From Phylloscopus collybita (taxonomy: Eukaryota; Chordata; Aves; Passeriformes; Phylloscopidae): a DNA stretch of 64,000 nt. Below are positions 22,938 through 34,909 of this stretch, in pieces. The notes beneath the pieces are model-generated. The model searched no databases. It saw only the letters and a list, made by a program, of their open reading frames with translations, and was not told where the DNA came from. The first letter of the stretch is position 1. Each line of letters starts with the position of its first letter. The position numbers and the translations under genes were made by a program. The stretch is taken from contig JAJNNQ010000075.1 in assembly GCA_027886175.1 (NCBI GenBank), positions 413,001-477,000 of the forward strand, written 5' to 3'.

Positions 22938-25622
22938 GTTTTCCTGCAGCAAAGCTTTACACGCCTCTTCTGGTTTTTGAATTCCAAGGTGCTCATACCC
23001 TCGCCCACCACAGCACCAGAAATGAACAGCCCATTGGAGCAGATGGAAAATGCCACAACACATTTCTGACTAAGTATTTCCCTATTAGGAACAACCAAGA
23101 CTAGCATGGGAAAATTGGTTGAGGGGGGACTTTCCAGAACAAAACTCAATCCCATCCCTTGCTACACCAAAGGCTTTGACACATCAATGCTCTCCAGACC
23201 ATCAATGGTTCTGCTTATATCTGTCCATGCCACCACACACTAGACAAAGTCTCTACACAACAGGAATCTCAAGCCCTTCCAGCTAAGACAGAAACTACAT
23301 CGCACACACTTAGGCACAAACTCTGGATTACAAATGCTTCAACTGCCCTGTTCAAGCAGACTCAGCAAGAGCAGGATTTGCAGAACCATGGACAGTTCAG
23401 ATTTGGATCACCCAGCACAGAGACACTCCATCACCTCTCCGTCTCTGTGACCACCCTCACTTTCAAAAATTCTTTCCTTTTTTGCCCAAGGAATTCCATC
23501 TGGCTTCACTTTTGTGCATTCTATGTCCTGGACATGTGCATGGCTGACAACAGCCAGGGTTCTTCAGTTCATTCCCTGCCAGGAGGAATTGGCACACACT
23601 CATAACACCCAGGTCTGTGAAGTAAAGCTCCACTGCGATCTTGTGGTTTCTTGGTTCTCCACCAGCCGATTTCCAAACTCCCAGTCCTCAGCATGACCTT
23701 GGGGCCTGTGCCATTCCTGACCAGATGCAAACCTTCAGATTTCCCGCTCTTGAAATGCACGAGATTGCTTTAACTCCCAAACTCCAGACCCCTCTCAATG
23801 GTGGAACAACCAAGAGCAGCCTCAGACACTCCACCATCTGCCAGCTTGCTGAGGGGGCAACTCTCCTACTGCCCCCATGGAACACAAGAGTCCAGGCACT
23901 CACACCTGCCAGAGATGCAAAGGAAATAACAGCCTCTGATAGTTTGGGACCCCTCCAAACAACACACACATAAACCTAAACCCAGGGGCTCTCAGGCGGA
24001 CTTCTCTCATCACACCCCACCTGTCCAAATCATGGTCACCGTGTCAGCGCCCTTTGACACATACCATCAACACCAGACTTTGGTCTCAAATACTCACACT
24101 TTAAAGGAAGAAGAATCGCAATGGAAGGGGCAGCTCAACAGGCACTGCAGAGCTGCAAAGCTCTGACCAGCTTGACAGGGCTGATATAGAATGAGGCCAT
24201 TCTTCACCACACACGCAGAAACTAAATACAAGTGCCACAAAATGACCGCATGGAAGACTCTCATATTTTTCTTATGCTTTTGTTGTATATCCACGTTTCT
24301 CTGACACAGATCTTCCATTCAAATGCTCCCAAATACCAACCATTTACCATCACTTAAAAGCTCCTGCCAAGGTTAGGTGGACACGGACTCAAGAGCAGGA
24401 CATGACACTGCAGAGTTGTGGGGAGGAAAACACTCCCACACCATGACTCGCAAGGCTGTGTCAGACAAAACTGCTACTATGATTTCCATTCTGGTACCTC
24501 TAGAGAGCAACAAGGTCAACCCGCTTTTTCTGAAAAATGAATTTTCATAGTTCCATTAACTGCTCCTCACAGGTCTTCTCCTTATCTTTCACCAGCTATG
24601 GATGAACCAACACAAGACCTTGGGGAGTATGGGAGGCATCTCTAAATCACAGGAATTGCTTTCCCATCTCCAGTGGGAATGGCCTGAAACACACAGAGGT
24701 TTAGAAACAGTGCAAGATGGAAGGGAGACAGAAAATGTGATGGAAGAGGACACCTGTCACCCCCAGAACACCTGCAAAGCCCAAACAAGACTGACACGGC
24801 CATGGAGGAATGACGACCCTCTTCACCACAAACCCACAGCACACCTCTGCCACAATGATGACATCCCACCTCTCCAAAGCTCTGGTCACGTCTTCAGCCC
24901 TCCCAGAAAAAAAACATCTACAGCAGCCTCTGGTCTCTAATACTTGCAGTTAAAGGCTGCCACGAAGGTCATGGCCTCAAGAATAGGACATGACACTGCA
25001 GAGTTGTGGGGAGGAAAACCCTCCCAACACCATGACTCGCAAGGCTGTGTCAGACAAAACTGCTACTATGATTTCTATTCAGCTACATCTAGGGAGTAAC
25101 AAGGTCAATCCTCTTTTTCTGCAAAATAAATGCCCACAGTTCCATCAACTGACCACGACATGTCTTCCTCTCCTTACCCCTCATCAGCTATGGATGAACC
25201 AACACAAGAACTTGGGGAGTATGGGAGGCATCCCTAAATCACAAGAATTGCTTTCCCATCTCCAGTGGGAATGGCCTGAAACACAGAGAGGTTTAGAAAA
25301 TGCGCAACATGGAAGGGAGACAGAAAATCTGATGGAAGAGGACACCTGTCACCCCCAGAACACCTGCAAAGCCCAAACACGCCTAAAATGGTCATGGAGG
25401 AATGAGGTCCCTCTTGACCACAAACCCACAGCACACCTCTGCCACAATGATGTCATCCCAGCGTTCCAAAGCTCTGGTCACGTCTTCAGCCCTCCCGGAC
25501 AGACAACATCAACAGCAGCCTCTGGTCTCTAATACTTGCAGTTAAAGGCTGCCGCCAAGGTCATGGCCCCAAGAGTAGGACATGACTCTGCAGAGTTTTG
25601 GGAAGCAAAACACTCCCCACCT
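22938..25622 (+). repeat. Spacer 7: type A to type B transition with ~590-bp duplication
   Basis: Type A sequence ends and type B begins near 23605-23622, with about 490 bp of the type A spacer skipped. Further on, 24401-24988 and 24989-25580 are tandem copies of the block that normally occurs once before a type B promoter. No gene was seen. Confidence 0.85.
24401..25580 (+). repeat. Direct tandem duplication, ~590-bp unit
   Basis: Each copy starts at CATGACACTGCAGAGTTGTGG (24401 and 24989) and runs through the same ordered motifs to TCTCTAATACTTGCAG. The promoter of gene 8 (from 25581) begins with a third, related copy of the same start. The duplication accounts for the long 3432-bp spacing to gene 8. 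Confidence 0.85.
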
Positions 25623-25699
25623 GAGGACTCACCAGGCCTGCAAAAGGCCCTGAGGCCATGGGCCAAAGCTGTCCCGCCCCTGCAGGACCAGCATAAAAG
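25623..25699 (+). promoter_or_regulatory. Gene 8 promoter (type B)
   Basis: The AP-1 position reads TGAGGACTCA instead of TGATGACTCA. A GC box CCCGCCCC is present, and CATAAAAG lies at 25692-25699. Confidence 0.8.
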
Positions 25700-25906
25700 C
25701 CGGCCCAGAGTCTCTGTCCCTCACACACTTCTCCTGACGCCTTCTCCTCCAGCTCCTGCCTCCAACCAGGTGAGCCTCAAACCCCTGACCACCCTGCTCT
25801 TGCGCCCCTGGTCCCTCTCTGCCAGACCGCTCAGCCCCAGCCTCATACCCCTCACCCTTGCCCTGCCTCACTCCCCTCTCTTCCAGGGACCCTCCACACC
25901 GCACCC

Positions 25907-26215
25907 ATGGCCTGCAACAACCTCTGCCGACCCTGCGGACCCACCCCGCTGGCCAACAGCTGCAACGAGCCCTGTGCCCTGCAATGCCAGGATTCCCGCG
26001 TCATCATTGACCCTTCTCCCGTTCTCATCACCCTGCCAGGACCCATCATGACCTCCTTCCCCCAGAACACCGCCGTTGGATCCACCTCCTCGGCTGCCGT
26101 GGGCACTGAACTCAATGCCCAGGGACAGCCCATCTCTGGGGGATTTGGCTTTGGCCTTGGCTATGGCCTGGGAGGCCTGGGCTGCTACGGCAGAAGGGGC
26201 GGCTACATCTGCTGA
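25907..26215 (+). CDS. Feather beta-keratin, gene 8 (first type B)
   Basis: 102-residue structural keratin with RVIID at residues 31-35, Ile at 41, and a GGYIC ending. It has the shortest intron of the array, 25770-25886 (117 bp against about 190). About 75 bp of the middle is missing, including the CCCCACAGCCCCAC motif, but donor and acceptor are intact. AATAAA is at 26357-26362. The first exon is of the type B kind (ending CCAACCAG). The shared Ile41 resembles its type A neighbours and fits its position at the border. Confidence 0.95.
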   Translation: MACNNLCRPCGPTPLANSCNEPCALQCQDSRVIIDPSPVLITLPGPIMTSFPQNTAVGSTSSAAVGTELNAQGQPISGGFGFGLGYGLGGLGCYGRRGGYIC

Positions 26216-26362
26216 ACACCCTCAGCACCACCCCTGACACCACCAGCTCAGGGCTCTGGCAACAGCTCCTGCCAGCAAAGTACCTTGGCTGATGGTCCCT
26301 CTACTTGTACGTCACACCCGATGCCTTCATCTCCTTCTTTCTCATACTGCCACTTCAATAAA

Positions 26363-28583
26363 TTTTTTTTTGCATCAGAACTTGAGTTGCTTTCTCTTCT
26401 TTTTAAATTCCAATCACTTCACATCCTCACCCTGTATAAGGCCCATGCTTAACAGGCCACTCTTGGATGGAAAAGGAGGAAAAATCTTCTATAAGAAATA
26501 TGTGCCCACCAGTAACAACCAATGCTGACACAGGAAAACAGGGTATAGGGGGGGCCCTTCCAGAATATGACAGAAGGCCATCACCTCATACATCAAAGAC
26601 TTTGACACAACAATTCTGTCCTGGGCACAGCTGGCCAAAGTCACTCTGTCCAAACACGCACTCAAAAAATTCTCTTTCCAGCAGCAACCATGAGTCCACC
26701 CAGTGAAGAGATGAAAAACATCATGAACTTAAGGCAGAAACTCAGGACAAAAGGACGTCATCGTCTCTTACACTCCATATCCATCCACACACACTATAAA
26801 TTTCTTATTTTCCCCATGGAATTCCATCTGTTTCTAGAGGTGCATCTCCCCCGCTTTTTCTTCATGCATGTAGTGCTGAGAGCAGCCGGGCTCCCACACA
26901 TTCATGACACCCCCCTGCCCATCCTTGTCTCCTCAGAGTCCCAGCTCTCTCAGTCTCTCCTCTAGCAAAGAACGATCAGCCCTTGCACTGTCTGCTGGCC
27001 CTCTCAACAGCTCTTCATCCATTACCCCCCTGTGCTTCTTCACCTGTGGAGGCCACAACTGTCCACATCACCCCACATGGGATCACACTAGTGCTCTAAT
27101 GAGAGTAAGGGCCACCTCTCCCAAATTCATGGCAACAATTCTCTGAAATCTATCTTGGACAGTGGCGAAACCAGTAGAAGTAAAGGTCCACTGTGACCTT
27201 GTGTGGTTTCTTTGTTTTCCGCCAGCTGCTTTCCAGACTCTCAATCCACAGCATGACCTGGGAGCCAGTGCCATTCCTGCCCAGATGCAGGCCTTCATAT
27301 TTCCCACTCTTGAAACACATGAGATTCCATTAACTCCCAGACTCCAGACACCTCTCACTAGTGGAACAACCAAGTGGGGCCACAGACACTCCACCATCTG
27401 CTGACTTGCTGAGGGGGCAACTCTTCTACTGCCCACATAAAACACAAGAGTCCAGGTGATCACATCTGCCAGAGATGCAAAGCCCAGACCAGCCTGACCA
27501 GCCTGTAATATATTGAGACCTCCTCTAAACAACACACCCATGAACCCAAAACCTGGGCTTCTACTGGCTGACCTCACTCATCACACCCCATCCCTCCAAA
27601 TCGTGGTCACCTCTTCAGTCCACTTTCACACACACCATCAACACCAGACTTTGGTCTCAAATGTTCAGACTTTAAAAGAAGAATGAATGTGATGGAAGGG
27701 GCAGCTGCCCATGCCCACCACAGCTGCAAAGCTCTGACCAGCCTGACAGGACTGCCACAGAATGGGGACCTTCCTCACAGCACACTCACAAGCTAAACCA
27801 CACAAGTGCCACAAAATGACCTCACTGATGACACCCAAATTTTTCTCAGGGTTTTGTGGTATATTCACGTTTCTCTGACACACGTTTCCATGCAATGCTA
27901 TCAAAGAACAACTCTCACTTTAAAGCTCCTGCCAAGGTTAGGTGGACATGGACTCAAGAGCAGGACATGACACTGCAGAGCTGTGGGAAGGAAAACACTC
28001 CCCACACCATGACTTGCAAGGCCGTGACAGACAAAACTGCTACTATGATTTCCATTCAGCTACATCTAGGGAGTAACAAGGTCAACCCTCTTTTTCTGAA
28101 AAATAAATGCCCGCATTCCATCAAGTGATCATGACATGTCTTCTTCTCCTTACCCTCATCAGCTATGGATGAACAAACACATGAACTTAGGGAGTATGGG
28201 AGGCATCCCTAAATCACAGGAATTGATTTCCCATCTCCAGCGGGTATGGCCTGGAACACACAGAGGTTTAGAAAATGTGCAACATGGAAGGGAGACAGAA
28301 AATGTGATGGAAGAGGACACCTGTCACCTCCAGAAAACCTGCAAAGCCCAAACACGCCAGACATAGCTGTGAAGGCATGAGGCCCCTCTTGACCACACAC
28401 CCACAAACCCACAGCACAGCTCTGCCACAGTGACTCTGGCCACGTCTTCAGCCCTCCCAGACAGACAACATCAACAGCAGCCTCTGGTCTCTAATACTTG
28501 CAGTTAAAGGCTGCCGCCAAGGTCATGGCCTCAAGAGTAGGACACGACACTGCAGAGTTGTGGAAAGCAAAGCACTCCCCACC
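26363..28583 (+). repeat. Type B intergenic spacer 8
   Basis: Non-coding type B spacer with one ~590-bp pre-promoter block (from about 27965). It keeps the conserved post-polyA motif near 26515-26575. No gene was recognised. Confidence 0.85.
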
Positions 28584-28661
28584 TGAGGACTCACCAGGCC
28601 TGCAAAATGCCCTGAGGCCATGGGCCAAAGCTGTCCCGCCCCTGCAGGACCAGCATAAAAG
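28584..28661 (+). promoter_or_regulatory. Gene 9 promoter (type B)
   Basis: TGAGGACTCA lies at 28584-28593, a GC box CCCGCCCC follows, and CATAAAAG lies at 28654-28661. Confidence 0.8.
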
Positions 28662-28944
28662 CCAGCCGAGAGCTTCTGTCCTTCACACACTTCTCCTCAA
28701 GCCTTCTCTTCCAGCTCCTGCTGACAACCAGGTGAGCCACAAACCCCTGACCCTCCTGCTCCTCAAACCCCTGGCCCCTCTCCACCAGCATGCTCAGCCC
28801 CAGCCTCAGAAGCCCTCACACCTCCCCACAGCCCCACAACACCCGCCACACTCCCTCATCCTCCTGACCCACTGCCTCTTGCCCCCCCACCCCTACAGCC
28901 TTGTTTCACCCCTGTCTCTTCCAGGCACCCTCCACACTACACCC

Positions 28945-29253
28945 ATGGCCTGCTACGACCTCTGCCGACCCTGCGGACCCACCCCGCTGGCCAACAGCTG
29001 CAACGAGCCCTGTGCCCTGCAATGCCAGGATTCCCATGTCATCATCAACCCTTCCCCTGTGCTGGTGACCCTGCCAGGACCCATCATGACCTCCTTCCCC
29101 CAGAACACCGCCGTCGGATCCACCTCCTCGGCTGCCGTGGGCACTGAACTCAATGCCCAGGGACAGCCCATCTCTGGGGGATTTGGCTTTGGCCTTGGCT
29201 ATGGCCTGGGAGGCCTGGGCTGCTACGGCAGAAGAGGCGGCTACATCTGCTGA
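28945..29253 (+). CDS. Feather beta-keratin, gene 9, MACYDL head
   Basis: 102-residue structural keratin whose head begins MACYDL rather than MACNxL. Tyr4-Asp5 is the pairing of classic feather keratins (MSCYDL), so this copy either keeps an ancestral head or received it by conversion. The variable stretch is HVIIN, residue 41 is Val, and the ending is GGYIC. The reading frame is open upstream to 28498, through the promoter and intron, but the ATG at 28945 lies 20 nt after the conserved acceptor (intron 28732-28924) and is the real start. AATAAA is at 29398-29403. A retroviral LTR lies about 80 bp past that signal. Confidence 0.95.
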   Translation: MACYDLCRPCGPTPLANSCNEPCALQCQDSHVIINPSPVLVTLPGPIMTSFPQNTAVGSTSSAAVGTELNAQGQPISGGFGFGLGYGLGGLGCYGRRGGYIC

Positions 29254-29476
29254 ACACCCTCAGCACCAGCCCTGACACCACCAGCTCAGTGCTCTGGCAA
29301 CAGCTCCTGCCAGCAAAGCACCTTGGCTGATGGTCTCTCTACTTGTACTTCCCACCTGATTCCTTCAGCTTCTTCTTTCTCATCATTCTGCCGTTTCAAT
29401 AAATTTGACTTTTATCACAACCTGAGTTGCGTCCTTTCCTCTTTGAATTTCAATGCTCCCACATGTTCAACCTGTG

Positions 29477-29482
29477 AAACTC
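29477..29482 (+). repeat. Left target-site duplication AAACTC
   Basis: Identical to 30027-30032 on the other side of the LTR. Confidence 0.88.
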
Positions 29483-30026
29483 TGTGGGGGTGGACAAGGC
29501 TCCAGTGGCCCTGCCTTGGAGAAGATAAGAATTGCACAACCTCCTCTGCCAGAGCCTTAAGATAAGAACAGCCCTTTAGTTACGGCAACCCAAAAAGAGG
29601 ACCACAATCCCCCACAAGATTTTATGTAGAACTGTTGCAAACTATTGGCTTTGTACTCCTTCCCCTCCTACCTCAGTTCCCCATAAAAACCCCTGGGTTT
29701 TCTCTAGCCCCTAGGGCATCCGTCCCTAGCTCCCTTCGCTTGGAACTTTCTAATAAAGTTACCTTATGCGGAATTGCTAAACGGACCCTCACTCTCTCAT
29801 CCCTGGGCTGGCCAAGAGAGAAGACACCTTGCAAGGGCAGAAGCTGACAATCACTGAGCTGAGAAATCACAAGAGCTGAGAATCACTGCTCTGCCCCTCT
29901 GCTGAGATCTTCTCCACCAGCTGAGGAGTCACTTTGACCCCCAAGGGTGTCTCTAACGAGATACCTTTCGGGGTGGTTCGAAGCCTCCTGGGTCCAAGCT
30001 GCAGACCCCAGCACCCAGGTGGATCA
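29483..30026 (+). mobile_element. Solo LTR of an endogenous retrovirus
   Basis: A 544-bp insert absent from all other units begins TG and ends CA. It is flanked by perfect 6-bp direct repeats AAACTC (29477-29482 and 30027-30032), and the empty site is seen in sister spacers. Inside are a TATA-like CATAAAAA (29682-29689) and AATAAA (29752-29757) in the U3-R-U5 order expected on the + strand. There is no internal retroviral sequence, so this is a solo LTR left by recombination between two LTRs. A 6-bp duplication fits alpha/beta-retrovirus-like (ERVK-type) elements. The exact family needs a repeat-library search. Confidence 0.88.
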
Positions 30027-30032
30027 AAACTC
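30027..30032 (+). repeat. Right target-site duplication AAACTC
   Basis: Matches the left copy. The spacer resumes with CAGCACTCAATCATTAC, as in other units. Confidence 0.88.
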
Positions 30033-32010
30033 CAGCACTCAATCATTACATTGGATGGAAAAAGAGCAAAAAACATTTTGTAGCAACTATGTGCCCACCA
30101 GGAACAACCAACGCTGACACGGGAAACCGGGGAGAGGGGGGATCTTCCCTAACATAATACAAGGCCATCACCTCATACAGCAAAGCCTTGGAAACAACAA
30201 TTCTGTCCTGGGCACTGCTCAGGCAAAGTCACATTATGCCAGCATGCACTTGAAAAATTCTCTTTCCAGCAGCACTCTTCAGACCTCCCAGGAAACAGAG
30301 GAACAAGAGCATCTACTTGGACAACTGCTCTGGATAGCAAGTGCTTCCATCCCCTCTGCTGTAGGAGATCCAGAAGGAGCATGATTTCCAGGAATGTGGC
30401 CTCCTCAGTTTTGGAGTTCCAGGAGGGGGAACCCATCCATCATCTCCTACACTCTCTGAGCACCCATACCCACAAACAAATTTTTGACTCCTTGGCCTAT
30501 GGAACTCTGTCTCTTTTCACTTGCGCACTTGCCCCCTTTTTCTTCATGCATGCAGTGCTGAGAGCAGCTGGGCTCCCACACACCCATGACACCCCCCTGC
30601 CCATCCTTGTCTCCTCAGAGTCCCAGCTCTCTCAGTCTCTCCAGTAGAAAAGATTCTCCAGTCCTTGCACTGTCTGGTGGCCCTCTCAACTGCTCTTCAT
30701 CCACTACCCCCTATGTGCCTTCTCACCAGTGGAGGCCACAACTGTCCACACCACCCAACATGGAATCCCACCAGTGATCTAAAGAGAGCAATGGCCACCT
30801 CTCCCAACTTCATGGCAACAGTTCTCTGAAAACTGTCTTGGACACTGGTGACACCAGTTGAAGTAAAGCTCCACCACAACCTTGTGATTTCTTGGTTCCC
30901 CACCAGCTGCTTTCCAGACTATCAATCCACAGCATGACCTAGGGGCCAGTACCATTCCTGCCCATATGCAGACCTTCACATTCCCCACTCTTGAAATGCA
31001 GGAGATTCCTTTATTCCCCAGACTCTAGACCCCTCTCAGTGGTGGAACAACCAAGTGCAGCCTCAGACACTCCACCATCTACCAGCTTGCTGAGGAGGCA
31101 ACTCTCCTACTGCCCACATGGAACACAAGAGTCCAGCTGTTCATACCTGCCAAAGATGCAAAGACCTGACCAGTCTGACAGGGCCGGGAGGGAAGCAGGT
31201 TGCTCTTAACAACATGCCCACAAACTAAACCACACAAGTGCCACAAAATGACCTCACTGATGACACCCATAGTTTTCCTAAGCTTTCGTCGTATATTCAT
31301 GTTTCTCTGACACACATCTTCCATGTAATGCTTCCAAATACCAACTCTCACTACAAAGATGCTGCCAAGGTTAGGTGGAAACGGACTCAAGAGCAGGACA
31401 TGACACTCTAGAGTTGTGGGGAAGAAAACCCTCCCCACACCATGACTCGCAAGGCTGTGTCAGACAACACTGCTACAATGATTTCTGCTCAGGTACCTCG
31501 AGAGAGTAACAAGGTCAACCCTCTTTTTCTGAAAAATGAATGCCCACAGTTCCATCAACTGATCATGACATGTCTTCTTCTCCTTATCCCTCAGCAGCTA
31601 TGGATGAACCAACGCAAGAACTTGTGGAATATGGGAGGCATCCCTAAATCACAGGAATTGCTTTCCCATCTCCAGTGGGAAAGGCCTGGAAACACAGAGA
31701 GGAAACTGGGCAGCATGGTAGGGAGACAGAAAATGTGATGGAAGAGGACACCTGTCACCTCCAGAAGACCTGCAAAGCCAAAACACACCTGACATGGCTG
31801 TGAAAGAATGAGGACCACCTTTACCACAAACCCACAGCACAGCTCTGCCACAACGATGACATCCCACCGCTCCAAAGCTCTGGTCACGTCTTCAGCCCTC
31901 CCAGACAAACATCAACAGCAGCCTCTGGTCTCTAATACTTGCAGTTAAAGGCTGCTGCCAAGAGTAGGACATGACAGTGCAGAGTTGTGGGAAGCAAAAC
32001 ACTCCCCACC

Positions 32011-32089
32011 TCAGGACTCACCAGGCCTGCAAAAGGGCCCTGAGGCCATGGGCCAAAGCTGTCCCGCCCCTCCAGAACCAGCATAAAAG
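32011..32089 (+). promoter_or_regulatory. Gene 10 promoter (type B)
   Basis: TCAGGACTCA lies at 32011-32020, a GC box CCCGCCCC follows, and CATAAAAG lies at 32082-32089. Confidence 0.8.
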
Positions 32090-32371
32090 ACGGCCCAGAG
32101 CCTCTGTGCCTCACACATTTCTCCTGACGACTTCTTCTCCTGCTCCTGCCTCCAACCAGGTGAGCCTCAAACCCCTGACCCTCCTGCTCCTCAAACCCCT
32201 GGCCCCTCGGCCAGCACGCTCAGCCCCAGCCTCAGCAGCCCTCACACCTCCACAAAGCCCCACGACAGCCTACGCACTCCCTCATCCTCCTGACATACCG
32301 CCTCTTGCCCCCCTCACACCCACAGCCCTAACTCACCCTTGCCTCTTACAGGAACCCTCCACACCACACCC

Positions 32372-32680
32372 ATGGCCTGCAACAACCTCTGCCGACCCTG
32401 CGGACCCACCCCGCTGGCCAACAGCTGCAACGAGCCCTGTGCCCTGCAATGCCAGGATTCCCGCGTCATTATCCAGCCTTCCCCTGTGCTGGTGACCCTG
32501 CCAGGACCCATCATGACCTCCTTCCCCCAGAACACCGCCGTCGGATCCACCTCCTCGGCTGCCGTGGGCACTGAACTCAATGCCCAGGGACAGCCCATCT
32601 CTGGTGGCTTTGGCTTTGGCCTTGGCTATGGCCTGGGAGGCCTGGGCTGCTACGGCAGAAGGGGCGGCTACATCTGCTGA
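32372..32680 (+). CDS. Feather beta-keratin, gene 10 (type B consensus)
   Basis: 102-residue structural keratin with the array's commonest sequence (MACNNL, RVIIQ, SPVLV, ending GGYIC). Its protein is identical to those of genes 12, 13, 15 and 16. The intron is 32160-32351, with a slightly weaker acceptor (CTCTTACAG rather than CTCTTCCAG). The frame is open 11 codons upstream of the MACN start, but that stretch includes intron sequence. AATAAA is at 32824-32829, within an AT-rich context (AAATAAAATTTTATTT) shared with genes 11 and 19. It is the first gene downstream of the LTR. Confidence 0.95.
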   Translation: MACNNLCRPCGPTPLANSCNEPCALQCQDSRVIIQPSPVLVTLPGPIMTSFPQNTAVGSTSSAAVGTELNAQGQPISGGFGFGLGYGLGGLGCYGRRGGYIC

Positions 32681-32829
32681 GGATCTCAGCACCACTCCTG
32701 ACGCCACCAGCTCAGGGCTCTGGCAACAGCTCCTCCCAGCAAAACATTGCGGCTGATGGTCACTCTACTTGCACTAACCACCAGATTCTTTCAACTTCTT
32801 CTTTCTCATCACTCTTTCACTTAAATAAA

Positions 32830-34909
32830 ATTTTATTTGCATCAGAACCTGAGTTGCTTCCTCTGCTTTTTAAATTCCAATCATCTCACATCTTCAACCT
32901 ATGCAATTCCAGCACTAAACCATTACGTTGGACGAAAAAGCAGCAAAAATCATTTCTTAGCAAATACATCCCCACAAGGAACAACCAACGCTGACACAGG
33001 AATACAGGGGAGAGGGAGGGACCTTCCAGAACATGACAGAGGGCCATCACTTCATACATCAAATGCTTGGACACCACAATTCTGTCCCAGGCAAAGCTTG
33101 GCCAAAGTCACTCTGTGCCAGCACGCACTTGAAAAAATTCAATATGCAGCAGCACCTATGGGTCCACCTAGCGGAAAGACGAAAAATATTATGAACTTCA
33201 GGCAGGAACTGCAGAGTGCAAGACCTTTGATCCCCTTTGCTCAAGAAGGCTCAGCAAGAGCAGCATTTCCGGGAAAATGGCCACTTCAATTTTGGACATC
33301 CAAGAACAAGGACGCTATTGTCTCTTACACTCTGTGACCATCCACACACACTATAAATTTCTTGTCTTATTTTCCCCATGGAATTCCATCTGTTTCCCCT
33401 GGCGCACCTGTCCCCGTTTTTCTTCATGCATGCAGTGCTGAGAGCAGCTGGGCTCCCACACACTCAGGACATCCTCCTGCCCACCCTTGTCTCCTCAGAG
33501 TCCCAGCTCTCTCAGTCTCTCTGGTAGAAAAGATTCTCTGCACTGTCTGCTGGCCCTCTCAGCTGCTGTTCATCCACTACCTCATTGTGCTTCTTCACCT
33601 GTGGAGGTCAGAACTGTCCACACCACCTCACATGGGATCCCACCAGTGCTCTAAAGAGAGCATGGGCCACCTCTCCCAACTTCATGGAAACAATGCTCTG
33701 AAATCAGTCTTGGACACTGGTGACATCCTTTCAAGTAAAACTCCACTGCGACCTTGTGGTTTCTTTGTTCTCCACCAGCCACTTTCTGGACTCTCAATCA
33801 ACACTATTAGCTGGATTGGCACACCAGTATCATTCCTACCCAAATGCAGATCTTCACATTTTACACTCTAGAAATGCATGAGATTCCTTTAACTCTTAGA
33901 CTCCAGACCCCTCTCACTGGTGGCATAACCATGTGCAGCCTCAGACACTCCACCATCTGCCAGCTTGCTGAGGGGCCAACTCTCCGAACAGCCACCCCGA
34001 ACACAAGAGTCCACCTGTTCACACCTGGAACAGATGAAAAGCCCAGACCAGCCCAACAGGGCTGGGAGGGAAAGGGGGGTCGCTCTCCAGAGCACATCCA
34101 CAACCTAAACCACACAAGTACCACAAAATGACCTGACTGATGACACCCATAGTATTCTTAGGTTTTTGTTGTATATTCACAATTCTGTGAAACACATCTT
34201 CCATGTAATGCTCCCAAAGAACAACTCTCACTTTAAAGATGCTGCCAAGGTTAGGTGGACACGGACTCAAGAGCAGGACATGACACTCCAGAGTTGTGGA
34301 GAGGAAAATACTCCCCACACCATGACTCGCAAGGCTGTGTCAGACAGCACTGCTACAATGATTCCTGTTCAGGTACCTCGAGAGAGTAACAAAGCCAACC
34401 CACTTTTACAGAAAAATTAATGCCCAAAATTCCATCAACTCCTCCTCACACATCTTCCTCTCCTTTATCCCTCACCAGCCATGGATGAACAAACACAAGA
34501 ACTTGCGGAGTATGGGAGGCATCCCTAAATCACAGGAATTGTTTTCCCATCTCCAGTGGGAAAGGCCTGGAAACACAGAGAGGTTTAGAAACTGTGCTGC
34601 ATATAAGGGAGACAGAAAATGGGATGGAAGACAACACTTGTCACCCCAGAACACCTGCAAAGCCCAAACACGCCAGACATGGCTGTGAAGGAATGAGGCC
34701 CCTCTTCACCACACACCCACAGCACACCTCTGCCACAATGATGACATCCCACCGCTCCAAAGCTCTGGTCACGTCTTCAGCCCTCCCACACAAACATCAA
34801 CAGCAGCCTCTGGTCTCTAATACTTGCAGTTAAAGGCTTCCGCCAAGGTCATGGCCCCAAGAGTAGGACATGACTCTGCAGAGTTGTGGGAAGCAAAACA
34901 CTCCCCACC
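32830..34909 (+). repeat. Type B intergenic spacer 10
   Basis: Typical type B spacer with the conserved post-polyA motif and one pre-promoter block (from about 34280). No gene or mobile element was recognised. Confidence 0.85.

Larger units (their letters stand above)
29404..32010 (+). repeat. Type B intergenic spacer 9, carrying a solo LTR
   Basis: Removing the LTR and one target-site copy (550 bp) leaves a unit of 2877 bp, typical of type B. The rest aligns with neighbouring spacers and has no gene. Confidence 0.85.

Noticed and set aside
25770..25886. Gene 8 as a pseudogene because of its short intron
   Set aside because: The donor, acceptor, TATA box, frame and AATAAA are all intact.
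28498..29253. 251-residue frame running from upstream of the TATA box through the intron into gene 9 (similar frames at 58299-59054 and 61169-61921)
   Set aside because: The extension covers promoter, exon 1 and a clear GT-AG intron, and its sequence is not kept in frame in other units. The real protein starts at MAC.
29483..30026. Full endogenous retrovirus
   Set aside because: Only one LTR is present, directly flanked by both target-site copies. No gag, pol or env sequence lies nearby.
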